This document shows positions 23,060 to 34,394 of a DNA stretch of 64,000 nt, piece by piece (position 1 is the first letter of the stretch; every line of letters begins with the position of its first letter). The notes under the pieces are model-generated. The model was not told the origin of the DNA and searched no databases. It was given only the letters and a program-made list of their open reading frames with translations. The position numbers and the translations under genes were made by a program. The DNA is from Dallia pectoralis (Eukaryota > Chordata > Actinopteri > Esociformes > Umbridae), in contig CM055738.1 of assembly GCA_029465975.1 (NCBI GenBank), positions 3,818,954 through 3,882,953 on the forward strand, in the 5' to 3' direction.

Positions 23060-23340
23060 TCCTGTATTATCTGTATATTGACTCTACTTGATCCTGTATT
23101 ATCTGTATATTGACTCTCTACTTGATCCTGTATTATCTGTATATTGACTCTCTACTTGATCCTGTATTATCTGTATATTGACTCTCTACTTGATCCTGTA
23201 TTATCTGTATATTGACTCTCTACTTGATCCTGTATTATCTGTATATTGACTCTCTACTTGATCCTGTATTATCTGTATATTGACTCTCTACTTGATCCTG
23301 TATAATCTGTATATTGACTCTCTACTTGATCCTGTATTGC
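23060..23340. repeat. Minisatellite, 34-bp unit, about 8 copies, arisen inside a LINE 3'UTR
   Basis: Unit TGATCCTGTATTATCTGTAT + ATTGACTCTCTACT, period 34 (first unit 32). The homologous place in LINE copy 1 (about 1960-2000, - strand) has this segment once. Confidence 0.93.
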
Positions 23341-23407
23341 GTTGCAGAATCCTACTACTATTTGCACTCTAAGTGATGCGCCTTTAACTTTTCAGTTTCT
23401 CTGTTTA

Positions 23408-23742
23408 ATGCGCAACCTGGTGACACAACCTGGTGACACAACCTGGTGACACAACCTGGTGACACAGTATAGTCGTCAGTTGGTGTGACACAACCTGGTG
23501 ACACAACCTGGTGACACAACCTGGTGACACAGTTTGGTCGTCAGTTGGTGTGACACAACCTGGTGACACAACCTGGTGACACAGTGTAGTCGTCAGTTGG
23601 TGTGACACAACCTGGTGACACAACCTGGTGACGCAACCTGGTGACACAGTGTAGTCGTCAGTTGGTGTGACACAACCTGGTGACACAACCTGGTGACACA
23701 GTGTAGTCGTCAGTTGGTGTGACACAACCTGGTGACACAATA
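23408..23742. repeat. Compound minisatellite based on a 13-bp unit
   Basis: ACCTGGTGACACA units in runs of 2-4, separated by a CAGTGTAGTCGTCAGTTGGT-containing spacer repeated five times. The - strand open frame across it (MCHQVVS...) is a repeat by-product. Confidence 0.93.
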
Positions 23743-24837
23743 CATTTTCTTTTAATATCTCTGTGTCAAGTTGACCCCTTCAGACACATCTGTTGTTCTA
23801 CTGTTGTTCTGTACATGATATATTCTGGTTGTGGAACAGTCCTCACAATTTAAAGAATAAACATAATACATAACGAGTAAACTGAACCAAATGACTAATG
23901 TTTTTTGTGTTGTCATTTTTCAGCTGTTAAATACGTTTTGAATTCTGTGAACAGGTGAAGTTTGGTGACATTTTTGTGTCAGTTGAATTCAAAGGACAGA
24001 CAAGCACTGACCTAACCTATGTTCCACAGCAAACATGCATTAGGATAAAAGGTGAGTTTTATTAGGAAAACAAAAAGCTAAACCACTGCAACATGATTTT
24101 ATATGTACAAGATATGTTAATAATAATGCTTTATTTCGGTGGTATTTATACAACAACGAACAGTGAAGATGATCTTTATAGCTAGAAAATATCTCCTTGT
24201 TTCAATATACCAGTTGTGTTAAATATCTTTGTTTGTTGTGAACTTACTTGGCAGTTAAACTCTTTATGATTCTGATATGTTGCTTTCACCAACAGATGGT
24301 TCTATAGAGGTTAGGCCAATAAAATATGTAGTTTACTCGATAAGATTGAAGGAACAGGTCATTATCTATCTATGTTTTCTCATTTAGTGTCCTTTCTACA
24401 CGGTGAACAGATATGCGTTGATTGATTTAGGGAAAAGAAACCTTTCTGGGTAGATATAGCCACTGTGTTTTAGTGAGAGAAAAAGGTCAATGATTAACAA
24501 CACAGGCTGTTTCCCAATGGCCACTGTAGCTGATGGTGTAGCTGCCTTGCTTTCAGACACAGAAGTAGATTTAAAATCAGCTTATACTATTCATCATTAA
24601 AATAAACTGGAACAATTTGGAAAAGATATCCCAGAATAAATACAGTGCCTCCAATATTAAGTGCATATTCTTATGTAGTTATCCAGTCATTTCTGTCATT
24701 CTGTATCTGCTGTGTGTGATGACAACAGGTGATGAGTAATGTCAGGATATAATTACAGGAAAGCATTTGCAAAAACGTGCATTTAAAAAGTACTATTTTA
24801 GAACAATGTGGGTCATGTATAAGAATAAAACATAAGA
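23743..24837. repeat. TAAR 3'-flank block (duplicated), first copy
   Basis: From about 23950 on, this contains the paralogous 3' flank seen behind most - strand receptors: GCAAACATGCATTAGGATAA, an AAAAGCTAAACCACTGCAAC-like part, ACAACGAACAGTGAAGATGA, and CCACTGTAGCTGATGGTGTAG with ACAGACACAGAAGTAGATTTA-like sequence. No open reading frame is conserved among copies. Confidence 0.7.
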
Positions 24838-25656
24838 TTATAACTGCCCCAATTTCAGAGAAATTATAGGATTCCAAAAAATGACATAGTTGAAAACCAC
24901 AATACCTAGAGTTTTTGCTGCTTTTCTTTCAGACTTATTTGCCTGTAACGTTTTAACACCAGACACATCTGCAAAACCATTTAAAGATATCTTTCTGGCC
25001 TGAGATCTGGCTATTACAAATATTTTCAAATTAAGTATTATAATAATAGAAAACGGCACAAGCAGAGAAAATGCTGAGTCAATAATTCTGAGCAATAAAT
25101 CTCCCTCAGCAAATAAACATTCTTCAATACAGCGACTGGGTACCTGTATATTGATGTATGTATTCATAAGAACAGCATCATTTATAAAACAACACAACCA
25201 GGTAAATAATATACAACACATAGTTCTTCTTATTGTAATTTTCGAATGGTACACTAATGGATCACATATAGCAACATAACGGTCAATGGATATTAAGACC
25301 AAACTGCCGAGAGATAAAGAAGTACATAAATAAGTTGCATAGAGAAGAAGTGGGCAGAAAATGCCCCCAAGAACCCAGCATGGTTCCATAACTGCTACAG
25401 TACTTGCTGGTATCACAATGAGTCCCACCAGGAGATCTGACACAGCCAGAGAGAGGATGAGCAGGTTGGTTGGAGTGTGAAGATGCTTAAAGTGAGAGAT
25501 GGAGATGATCACCAGTAGATTCAAAAATGCAATAACCGCTGAAATGATTGATATTAAAAGGTACAGTGATGCGTAAATAGAGGTGGATATTTCAGTCTTT
25601 TTGCAAGAAGAGTTTCTGTCTTGAAAACAGTTTTGAGGGTCGTTGTAATTCTCCAT
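24838..25656 (-). pseudogene. TAAR with in-frame deletion of TM6 end to TM7 (272 aa)
   Basis: The frame is open from MENYNDPQNC through TM1-TM5 (LAVSDLL, Thr at 3.32, DRY, Asp5.42 in IIDSAFSLLVP) to the start of TM6 (VVFNYVIFWNP). It then jumps directly to ISLKLGQL, the usual last residues. About 47 codons (some 141 bp) are missing in frame, including the rest of TM6, the third extracellular loop, all of TM7 with the NPxxY motif and helix 8. Paralogues have an ATTT-type stretch on both sides of the junction (about 24858-24868), consistent with a microhomology-mediated deletion. It could be expressed as a stable six-helix fragment but is not expected to signal. A TATA-like GAATAAAAAAG lies at 25754-25765. 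Confidence 0.85.
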
Positions 25657-25914
25657 TTGTATTAAATAGTTAAATGGTGAGATCCTCTTCCTTTTTGGTC
25701 CTGTGTGTGACCCTGTCAGGTCAGCCTTCTGACAGACTCTGAGCGCTGGCTTGCTTTTTTATTCTTTGTTGCTCAGTGCCAAGATACCTTTACGCACACA
25801 CACAAAGACACACAAACCTGTGTTGGGGAGTGGACTGTGTATAATTTATTTTTTGATTCAAAACAGGCACAGGTGACTTGATGAGTCTGAGAAAAGGGGT
25901 GGGGCTGTGTGCTT

Positions 25915-26655
25915 AGCCCACTCTTGTATTCCCTCTTCACCCACGACTGCGTACCTATACAATACGTCAAGTTCAGAGATGAGACCACAAAGGTTGGTTT
26001 GATCAGGGACAATGAGGCAGACTACAGACAAACGTGGCTTGGTGCACAGATAACAACCTGGGCATCAATGCCAAGAAAAACCTTAGAACTGATTGTGGAT
26101 TACAGGAAGACAAAAAGCAAATGTAAGTGAACTCTTCTCAAAAGAAGGAATAATCAAGTGAACACTCACAATACAGAGCAACACGTACCGTAGAACAAGT
26201 CCACACAGAGACATGACCAAACACAGGGGAGCTGTGACCTATACTATGCTAATAAGGGAATGGGCACCGGGTGTAAGTGATGATGAGAGCGGACAATAAT
26301 GTGATGGGGGAACGAACGATGTTGCTAGTATGCCGGTGAAGAAATACGCTAAAGCCTGCCCGCAATGCTTGCCGATTTTACTATCAATTTTCCGCTTTAA
26401 CAGATGTTTTCCACTTGTATTGCCCGCTGCGCATTTGCAATTTGCCACATTGTCTAACTAAATACCTGTATATTTACTTATCCATGTCATTTGCAAATCT
26501 TTCTATACTGTACACTGTATAATTGTTGCACTGTTCTTTTGCACTTCTGGTTGGAAGCAAACTGCATTTCGTATATGAATAAATAAACTTGCCTGGACTG
26601 TACTTTTTCTATTCAATGACAATTAAGTTGAATCTAATCTAACTTCTATCCCTGT
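25915..26655 (+). mobile_element. LINE fragment: degenerate RT region plus 3' tail
   Basis: The + strand reads SPLLYSLFTHDCVP, then VKFRDETTKVGLIRDN and ELIVDYRKTK. This corresponds to the region around the catalytic F(A/Y)DD box of LINE reverse transcriptases, with ADD changed to RDE and an upstream stop-free stretch of only about 70 codons. The 3' part (26500-26655) has TTGCACTTCTGGTTGGAAGC, ACTGCATTTCGT and a GAATCTAATCTAA tail, a common fish LINE end. Not functional. Confidence 0.6.
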
Positions 26656-26984
26656 ACAATAAAGTGCTCAAACAACATGCACAGATTGAGTTTCAGGAGA
26701 ACATTGCAATCTGCTCCAAGCTAGCATTTTTTAAAACCTACGTAGACCTTATGTCCCAATTCCTAGTCCACCATCTGAGCACTTTTAATACTCTGAGCAC
26801 TTTAATTCTGTCGCAAGAATGTCACGGCTAAATGGGATTAGGTGATTATGTTTGTTATTTATGTCACTGGGTCTTGTATATGTGTATGCCACGTTGATGT
26901 GTTGGGTTACGCTTTTTTAAATCATATTATAGTCTAAGGCGTGACAGTGCCGGAACCCGTCTACGGTGTGACAGAAATTTAAAT

Positions 26985-27260
26985 ATACCTCCACAGTTTT
27001 CAACTGGATCTCAGTGATCACTGCCTTATTGCCTGTGTCAATAATGGAACCGGGGTCAAACGACCACCCCTTATCTCCATAGGAGCTGTCTAAAATACTT
27101 CTGCGAACAGGCCTTTCTAGACAACCTGAACTCTATTTATTGGGTGAACATTAATCTCATCCTGTCAATAGAGGACGCTTGGCTTTTCCACAAAAGTGAG
27201 TTTCTATTCTAAATAAGCATTCCCTATTTAAAAAAAAGTTAAGAACAACTGCTCAAAAAT
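26985..27260 (+). mobile_element. LINE endonuclease-region fragment
   Basis: AAATATACCTCCACAGTTTT, the CTCAGTGATCACTGCC motif (reads SDHCP, a catalytic His motif of APE-type endonucleases) and TATTGGGTGAACATT-like sequence match the fragment at 34395-35195, here with further 3' sequence (ATAGAGGACGCTTGGCTTTT). Frame broken. Confidence 0.55.
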
Positions 27261-28633
27261 TACTGAAATAGTTGAAATAGCTGGTCCCGTATAAATCAGA
27301 CGGGCTGGATAATCTGGAACCTTCTTTTCTGTAACTTCCTAAACCACTAACACACTTTGTTCAAACACAAGAATCATGATTCCTTGAAAAGAAAAATCAC
27401 ATCAGAATCAGAAAATCAGAAAAGTGTTTATTCATCAATGTGTGAAGAGACAAGGAATTTACTTTGGCATGAAGGTGCTTACATACAACATAAGAATAGA
27501 ACAATATAAATTATACTCCATGTGACTCCATCACAGGGTGAGTAAAATTAATTGGTCTTCAAAAATATGAGGTCAGGACACCTTTTTTTTTGTAGGCTTG
27601 ACTAGAAACAATGGATGGCTCAACTTGCCCACAGGCTAAAATCTCCCCGATCTCTCCAAGAGTTAATTAACTATTGTTTGTTTTTAACATATAATGTCAA
27701 GTGAACTGACACAAACATTTCACTAAACTTCTACTGATCAGTGAATTCATAGCTTCAAATATCTGAAAGCTGAAAATTGACAACACACAAAACATTTGCA
27801 ATTTGTTTCAAATGACTTTTAATGATTAAGATAAAAGGTGCTATCCCCCTGGGGAAGTGTTATTGAGGTAACAAAAAAGATAAAACATTGATTTTATATG
27901 TACAAGATATGTTAATAATAATGTTTTTTACACATGAATAAACGGCGGCGATGACGAAGATATCACATTTCTATCCAGAATATATAATCTTATTTGTTTT
28001 TACTACTTTATATGTGCTTATATTGTTAAACTAACCTGCATAATTCCAATTGTTTTGTTGTAAAACTTTCTTTATGATTCTGAAATTATATCTGTCTTTC
28101 ACCAACAAAATATCTTTTATTGTGTTTGGCCGAAATAAGAGTAGTTCATTCGAGAAGACAACAGACACAGGTCTATATCTATATTTTCTCATTTGGTGTC
28201 CATTTTCTGTGGGGAACAGATCTGATTATATTAGTTAATGAAAAAACAACATTTCTGGGTAGATATAGCCACTGTAATAAATTGATACACTAAAGTTTAA
28301 GGATTAAGAACAGACTGTTTCCCAATGACCACTGTAGCTTACGATGTAGCTGCCTTGCTTACAGACACCGAAGTAGATTTAGAATAATTGCACAATGTTT
28401 ATCAATAAATATAATGGAACAAATTGTAATGTTAATATCACAAAAATTTGAGTGACCTCAATTTTTCCAAGTATATTCCTATGTTATTTCAATCCAGAAA
28501 AATATTTCAGTATAAACATCAGGTGTCTTTGATTACAGCAGGTGATATGTAATGACAATTGTTATATCAAAAAGCATTATGCAATTTTATAGGCACTATA
28601 ATGTTTTTCATATAATGGAATAAGACATGAGAA
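27261..28633. repeat. Spacer and TAAR 3'-flank block, second copy
   Basis: 27261-27790 holds no recognised feature. From about 27810 the block matches 24040-24700: AAGTGTTATTGAGGTAACAA, GATTTTATATGTACAAGATA, TTTCTGGGTAGATATAGCCACTGT, and CCACTGTAGCTTACGATGTAG. Confidence 0.6.
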
Positions 28634-29585
28634 TTAGAAATGCCTACATTTCAAAGATAAAATATTTTTAGCTGTCACTTTAAACCATGGATAAAAGAAA
28701 GCATAAATTATTGGATTAATTAGGGAATTAACATAAGGCAGAAAACTCAAGATAAAAGCAGCTAAATTGGAACGGATAAGAAACAACTCAAATACATAAA
28801 TTAATGGATTCCAAAAAATTACATAATTGAAAACCACAATACCAAGAGTTTTTGCTGCTTTTCTTTCAGACTTACTTGCCTGTACAGTTTTAACACCAGA
28901 CACATCGGCAAACCCATTTGAAGATATCTTTCTGGCCTGTGATCTGGCTACTAAAAATATTTTCAAATAAAGTAATATAATAATAGAAAATGGGACAATC
29001 AAAGAAATTGCAACGTCAATTATTCTGAGCAAGAAATCTCCCTCGGCAAATAAACATTCTTCAATACACCGACTGGGTACCTGTACATTGATGTATGATT
29101 CCATAACAACAGCATCATTTATAGCACAACAAAACCAGGTAATGAAAATACAACACATAGTTCTTTGTAATGTAATGGTACACTAATGGATCACACACAG
29201 CAACATACCGATCAATAGATATCAAGACCAAATTACCGAGTGATGAAGATTCACATAAAAATGTTGTATAGAGAAGAAGTGCACAGAAATAACCCCCAAC
29301 ACCCCAGCATGGTTCCATTATTGCTACAGACATTCCAGGGAGCACAATGAGTCCAACCAGGAGATCTGAAACAGCCAGAGAGAGGATGAGCAGGTTGGTT
29401 GGAGTGTGAAGATGCTTGAAGTGAGAGATAGAGATGATCACCAGTAGGTTCAAAAATGCAATAACCGCTGAAATTGTTGATATGAAAATGTACAGTGATA
29501 CGTAAATAAAGGTTGATATTGAAGTCTTTCGGCAAGACGAGTTTCCGTCGTTATAACAGTATTGAGTGTCGTTGTAATCCTCCAT
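28634..29585 (-). pseudogene. TAAR with net 8-nt deletion after TM3
   Basis: ATG at 29583-29585 (MEDYNDTQYCYNDGNSSC) aligns with the paralogues. The frame is open through TM3 (Thr at 3.32, DRYVAVCDPLVYH), then shifts in the second intracellular loop, where paralogues read SKITIRRT. About 8 nt are missing near 29161-29178, and the first frame stops at 29115. The second frame (28634-29158) carries TM4 to the C-terminus unbroken: Asp5.42 in IIDVAISLIVP, KAAKTLGIVV, FWNP and NSLINPIIYAFFYPWF. Total length is 952 nt against 960 for the intact 50.8-kb paralogue, matching the 8-nt loss. A TATA-like box is at about 29681-29692, and one copy of the 38-bp 5' element lies between. Confidence 0.9.
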
Positions 29586-29780
29586 TTGTAATAAAAAGTT
29601 AAATGGTGAGATCCTCCTCCTACTTGGTCCTGTGTGTGACCCTGTCAGGTCAGCCTTCTGACAGACTCTAAGCTCGGGCTCACTTTTTATTCTAGTTACT
29701 CTTACGCACACACACATACACACAAACCAGTGTTGGGGAGTGGACCGTGCATAATTCCTTATTTGATTCAAAACAGGCAC

Positions 29781-30538
29781 AGATGACCATTGGGGAAAAG
29801 GTGACTTGATGAATCTGAAGAGAAAATGTGGGCTCAGAGGTGCAATGCTCTTAGATACACACGGATGGATGTTGTTGCTTCAACAGTTGGATCCACAAAA
29901 CTTCGGCCTTCAGGCTTTTAAAAACTGTCAGGTCGGGCTCGGACCGAACAATGTCATACAGAAAAAAAATGACTACGTATATGCAGCTAAAGGTGGTTCT
30001 ACAAGCTTTTGAAGCAAATGTTTTTCACACTTGGCTTCTCCATGTTGGCTTTATTGTTGTTAAATAAATCATGACACAGTAGAATATGTGTTGCTGTTCA
30101 TCTGAGGATGTACACTGAAAACATCCCAAATCTTGCATGGCCAGAATACTCATTGGACATGTCACCCTTTGAGCATGTTTGGGATGCTCAGGATCGGCGT
30201 ATACTACAGCGTGTTCCAGGTAAATTCATCAGGCTTTTGCCAGGTTTCACACAGGCCAATTCAATTCAGGTGATGATCATTGATTAGTTCATATTCTCTA
30301 ATTGCCGTTGTTACAAGGGATCTAACATGAAAACAGGATAGTCTCTGCCTCATGCTAAAACTTGCTGGGAAACTGATCATGCCGACTGATCATCATGGAC
30401 ACTGAACGGTCTGCTGCTACGCAGCCCCATATGCAGGAGGGTGTGATCAATCAATTAATCTCTTGTTCTTTTTTGCTCCCTCAATTAGAGTAACTCAGTG
30501 AGTGAAACTAAACCTTCCCATAGTGGTTGCGGTTGACT
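29781..30538. other. Spacer with a Tc1/mariner remnant
   Basis: No gene. 30095-30235 is listed separately as transposase remnant; the rest shows no recognised pattern. Confidence 0.4.
30095..30235 (+). pseudogene. Tc1/mariner transposase C-terminal remnant
   Basis: The + strand reads ENIPNLAWPEYSLDMSPFEH followed by VWDAQDRRI and LQRVP. This corresponds to the SPD(L/M)SPIEHVWD segment around the third catalytic residue of DD34E transposases. Only this piece is left. Confidence 0.75.
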
Positions 30539-31138
30539 GGTGTCCCTTGGTTGATGGTTGGTAAAGAATGGATGATTTCCAGCTTGTTGGGCTTTGTCAA
30601 GGGTTTACCCTGTTCAGGGCCACAGTTTCACTAGATTTTTGCTGCTATACTATTGTGCCGGAGACGTAGGGAACTAGCGTGTCTAACCTTTCCCTGCGTC
30701 TTGTTTCCGCTTCCATTAAGGAGGACCCGTGCCTGCTTGCCATGCTGTAGGACCGATCGGCCCTGGGAACATGTGGCGGAACTCTCCTGAGGCCCCCTGG
30801 TTGTGTTGCAGGCTGTGCAGCTGATGCTACCTGACAGTTTTGGCCTCCAATCTGCCAAAACTGTCAGTCCCTTTCTGACTGTATTTGACCTGGACTATTC
30901 TATTTTCTAAGACTTTCTGCATTCAAAAAATGCATTTAATTTTTTTGAAACTAACTATCATAAGTTCACCCCTCAGATCCTGGTTCCTGTCTAGGTTTCT
31001 TCCTAGCTGTCATGTATACAAAAAAATTAAACTTGTTGATATGTACTTTGTCATGTTCTCGCTGGGTGTTTGTAAAAGCACTTTGTGACAACTTTGTTGT
31101 AAAAAGGGCTTTATAAAACAAATTTGATTGATTGATTT
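30539..31138 (+). mobile_element. Interspersed repeat with TTGATTGATT tail, copy B
   Basis: Longer relative of 7658-7922. It starts CCTTGGTTGATGGTTGGTAA, contains CTAACCTTTCCCTGCGTCTT, an inner CTGGTTCCTGTCTAGGTTTC motif common in fish repeats, and the end AAAGCACTTTGTGACAACTT + TGTTGTAAAAAGGGCTTTAT, then TTGATTGATTG. Probably a retroelement 3' region; class not certain. Confidence 0.5.
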
Positions 31139-31887
31139 ATTGAACATGTTATGGGAGCCAAAACATTCGCTGTAAAAAAAATACGTTGTCACAAAATGTT
31201 TTTTCTTAAAAAAAATACAGCTGTAAAAGTTGTTATTAAATTAAGTCGGGTCTACTTACTCAAAAAGCTAATTGGACAGGTGAAATCACATTTATCCTTT
31301 TAATTTAATCTAAAGCTTCAAATACTTTTGTACCATGTTATTTTTTCCAAGGTGCTTTCAATGATCCCAGGGACAGACAAGCACTGAACCAGCCTAGTGC
31401 TATGCCCCTGGAGAAATGTTAGTATAAAAAACAAAGCAACATCACAATGGGGTGATTTTATATGTACTGCATATAATGGAAGTTACACATTGACGAACAA
31501 TAAAGATCACACAACTATGTATCCAGAAAAGTTCTCGAAACCTTACAATAGTTCATTTCAGAAGTCTACAGAAACAGATTAATATCTACATATTTTAATT
31601 TGTTGACCATTCTTCACGGTAAACAAATCTGATGTGATTGGTCACTGTGTCCCCATTGAGCAGAAAAAGGGTGATGATAAACAACTCAGACAGGATTTCT
31701 AATGGCTACAGCAGCCGAGGGTGTAGCAGCAAGAGAATGTACATTTATAGATATCGGAAACTATTTATGATTAAATATTTAAAAAATCCAATATCTGGTG
31801 TAAATTCCTCATATCAATCTATTCATATTACTCGGCATCAACATGTACGTTGAATAAAAAACCTTAACATAGGAACAAGAAATGTCT
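31139..31887. repeat. TAAR 3'-flank block, third copy
   Basis: From about 31340: GGTGCTTTCAATGATCCCAG, TGCTATGCCCCTGGAGAAAT, ATGGGGTGATTTTATATGTA, GTGATTGGTCA and a degenerate CAGCAGCCGAGGGTGTAGCAG, all collinear with the other 3' blocks. Confidence 0.6.
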
Positions 31888-32833
31888 TTATTTCAGGCAA
31901 AGAATATTTTTAGCTGTCACTTTGAACCAAGGATAGAAGTAAGCATAAATTACAGGATTAATTAATGAATTAACAAGCGGCAGAAATGTGCTGATATAAG
32001 TTGCTAAATTGGAACTTGTAGCAAATAAAACAATTACATACATTATCGGATTCCAAAAAATTACATAGTTTAATACAACAATACCAAGAGTTTTTGCTGC
32101 TTTTCTTTCAGACTTATTTGCCTGTATAGTTTTAACACCAGGCAAACTGGCAAACCCATTAGAAAATATCTTTCTGGCCTGTGATCTGGCTACTACAAAT
32201 ATTTTCAAATAAAGTATTACAATAATAGAAAAAGGGACAACCAGAGAAAATGCAGAGTCAATAATTCTGAGCCAGAAATCTCCTTTAGCAAAAAAACATT
32301 CCTGAAAACACCTACTGGGTACCTGTATATTTATATATGTTTCCATAATAACAGCATCATTAATAAAACAACACAACCATGTAATGAAAATACAACACAT
32401 AGTTCTTCTCATTGTAATTTTCGAATGGTACAATAATGGATCACACACAGCAACATAACGATCAATAGATATCAAGATTAAATTGCCTAGTGACGAAGAT
32501 TCACTTAAAAATGTTGTATAAAGAAGAAGTCCACAGAAATATCCCCCATGACCCCAGCATGGTTCCATTATTGCTACAGACATCGCTGGAATCACAATGA
32601 GTCCCACCAGGAAATCTGACACAGCCAGAGAGGATGAGCAGGTTGGTTGGAGTGTGAAGATGTTTGAAGTAAGAGATGGAGATGATTACTAGTAGGTTCA
32701 AAAATGCAATAACCGCTGAAATTATTGATATGAAAATGTACAGTGATACGTAAATAAAGGTTGATATTGAAGCCTTTTGGCAAGAAGAGTTTCTGTCTTG
32801 AAAACAGTATTGAGCATCGTTGTAATCCTCCAT
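31888..32833 (-). pseudogene. TAAR with a 2-nt deletion in TM2
   Basis: ATG at 32831-32833 (MEDYNDAQYCFQDRNSSC). The frame is shifted in TM2 at LLILS|LAVSD: paralogues have GAGAGAGG where this copy has GAGAGG (about 32626-32634), a loss of one AG pair from a dinucleotide run. The following frame is open to the end: Thr at 3.32, DRYVAVCDPLLYH, Asp5.42 in IIDSAFSLVVP, KAAKTLG, FWNP, NSLINPVIYAYFYPWF and stop at 31888. No other lesion was seen, so it may be a recent null or an allele. The 5' region carries the largest number (five) of the 38-bp elements and a good TATA-like box at 33081-33092. Confidence 0.9.
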
Positions 32834-32858
32834 TTGTAATAAATAGTTAAAAGCTGAG

Positions 32859-33061
32859 GTCCTCCTCCTGTTTGGTCCTGTGTGTGACCCTGTCAGGTCC
32901 TCCTCCTGTTTGGTCCTGTGTGTGACCCTGTCAGGTCAGCCTTCTGCTTGGTCCTGTGTGTGACCCTGTCAGGTCAGCCTTCTGCTTGGTCCTGTGTGTG
33001 ACCCTGTCAGGTCAGCCTTCTGCTTGGTCCTGTGTGTGACCCTGTCAGGTCAGCCTACTGA
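32859..33061. repeat. 38-bp 5'UTR element, five tandem copies
   Basis: On the + strand each unit contains GGTCCTGTGTGTGACCCTGT + CAGGTC, followed by either CTCCTCCTG or AGCCTTCTG. It lies between the ATG (32833) and the TATA-like box (33081-33092), where most other receptors have a single copy. Confidence 0.9.
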
Positions 33062-33080
33062 CAGACTCTGAGCTCTGGCT

Positions 33081-33092
33081 CACTTTATATCC
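33081..33092 (-). promoter_or_regulatory. TATA-like box of the 31.9-kb TAAR
   Basis: - strand GGATATAAAGTG, about 250 bases from the ATG because of the five-copy 38-bp array. The identical sequence occurs at the orphan promoter (36495-36506). Confidence 0.45.
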
Positions 33093-34394
33093 TTGATTGT
33101 TCATTCCCAAGTTGTTCCAACGCACACAAACACCCACCCCCTTGAAGTAGAGTTGGGGAGTGAACAATGTTACATCCTTAGTTGATTCTTGATTTTTACT
33201 TTACAGTGTTCAGTGTCCAGATTAAATTCCCTATTAAGGCCACCCACTGACATCCCAAAATGAACTGACCAAAAAGATATGTGCAACATGAGATGTAACT
33301 AATTTCATGATCAAAATAAAAAAATGCTCATAAACCTTATTTCACTCACTATGTCTTTATTCAGCTCAAATATTTTATCTGGTATGTACTGTTACTCAGA
33401 AAATGTATTTTGTTACACATTTTTGCAAATGGTAACAGAGAAGACATTTGACTCACTACCCTAAGGTACTGGTTAACTCTTTGAGCACACCTGAAAATGA
33501 TTGGGTATGATATACACGTCCCTCATGTGGAAACCATTGTTTCAAACGTAATTTTTTACAACCGATCTCTTATGACCACTGTAATAAACACCACGTTTTA
33601 GTGCCTGTTGGTCTCTTTTTAAGCAGATTGGAGCTGGTACTGGAGATAATTGAACAGCGGGCTGATCAGAACACCACCCGTGGGAACACAAATGAACACA
33701 GACAACGAACACAAGCAGGCTGGGAAACGTAACACCATGGTATGACCAGTTGTTGTCATGGTGCCACCCATGGCCACGCACATCCAGGCTACGTAGTTCC
33801 TTGTCAAACGCCCTATTTGCTGCCACCGTCCATTCTCCCGGCTGTTGCACTAATATATATTGATGTTCTTGCATAAAGCTCTTTTTGAAATTTATTTTAA
33901 TCTTTACCATTTCTATCTATCTTGCGCTTTGTCTCCTTTTGTCTACACCACTGTGACAGTGGTCCCCAAACTGACTATTGTTGATTCACGTCAAAATATT
34001 ATTTTCAACATTTGATTGATTAACTATTGTTGACCACCCCCCTCTGCTACAATTCTGATAACTCCTTTACCTCGCTACCTTCAGAGCATATGGCATATCA
34101 TACATGACCAGAGATGCAACCTCCTTCTTTATTACCTTATACTTAGATTTACCTCAATTGAACACCCATACTGTTATATCCCTGGCTGCCAAAATGGCCC
34201 TGCATTTTCTGTACTATGATAAATGGTAAATGCTGCGCTTTTACAAATCCTGCCTCACATTCACCCATTAATTCACTCATTCATACACTGACGACCGCGT
34301 CTACCATGCAAGGCGACTGCAGGCTCGCCAGTAGCAGCTGGGGTTAGGCCACTGCCCATTCTTTTATATAACTCTACTCACCGCTCCAAATGAC
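33093..34394. other. Spacer with dispersed repeat pieces
   Basis: 33550-33990 contains CCAAACTGACTATTGTTGAT, also found near 44400 and 55695 as part of the duplicated TAAR unit. 34205-34350 (ATTCACCCATTAATTCACTC, ACCATGCAAGGCGACTGCAG, GGTTAGGCCACTGCCCA) resembles a widespread fish interspersed repeat. No gene recognised. Confidence 0.4.

Larger units (their letters stand above)
21512..23385 (+). mobile_element. Non-LTR retrotransposon (L2-like) 3' fragment, copy 2, interrupted by a solo LTR
   Basis: Paralogue of the - strand copy at 1803-2780. After the solo LTR (21541-22388), the + strand encodes KVPLYLSSLVTIALFTRSL, then VNPKILHNFGRQSPQFSAAN followed by DWNELQ, the C-terminal tail of a LINE reverse transcriptase, to a stop near 22738. 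The following 3'UTR (CTCAGGCATGCTCAAATGCT at about 22887) matches copy 1, and its CCTGTATTATCTGTATATTG segment is expanded into the 34-bp minisatellite at 23060-23340. The terminal LINE tail itself is missing. Confidence 0.6.

Noticed and set aside
23405..23740. - strand open frame MCHQVVSHQLTT...
   Set aside because: Explained by the 13-bp compound minisatellite.
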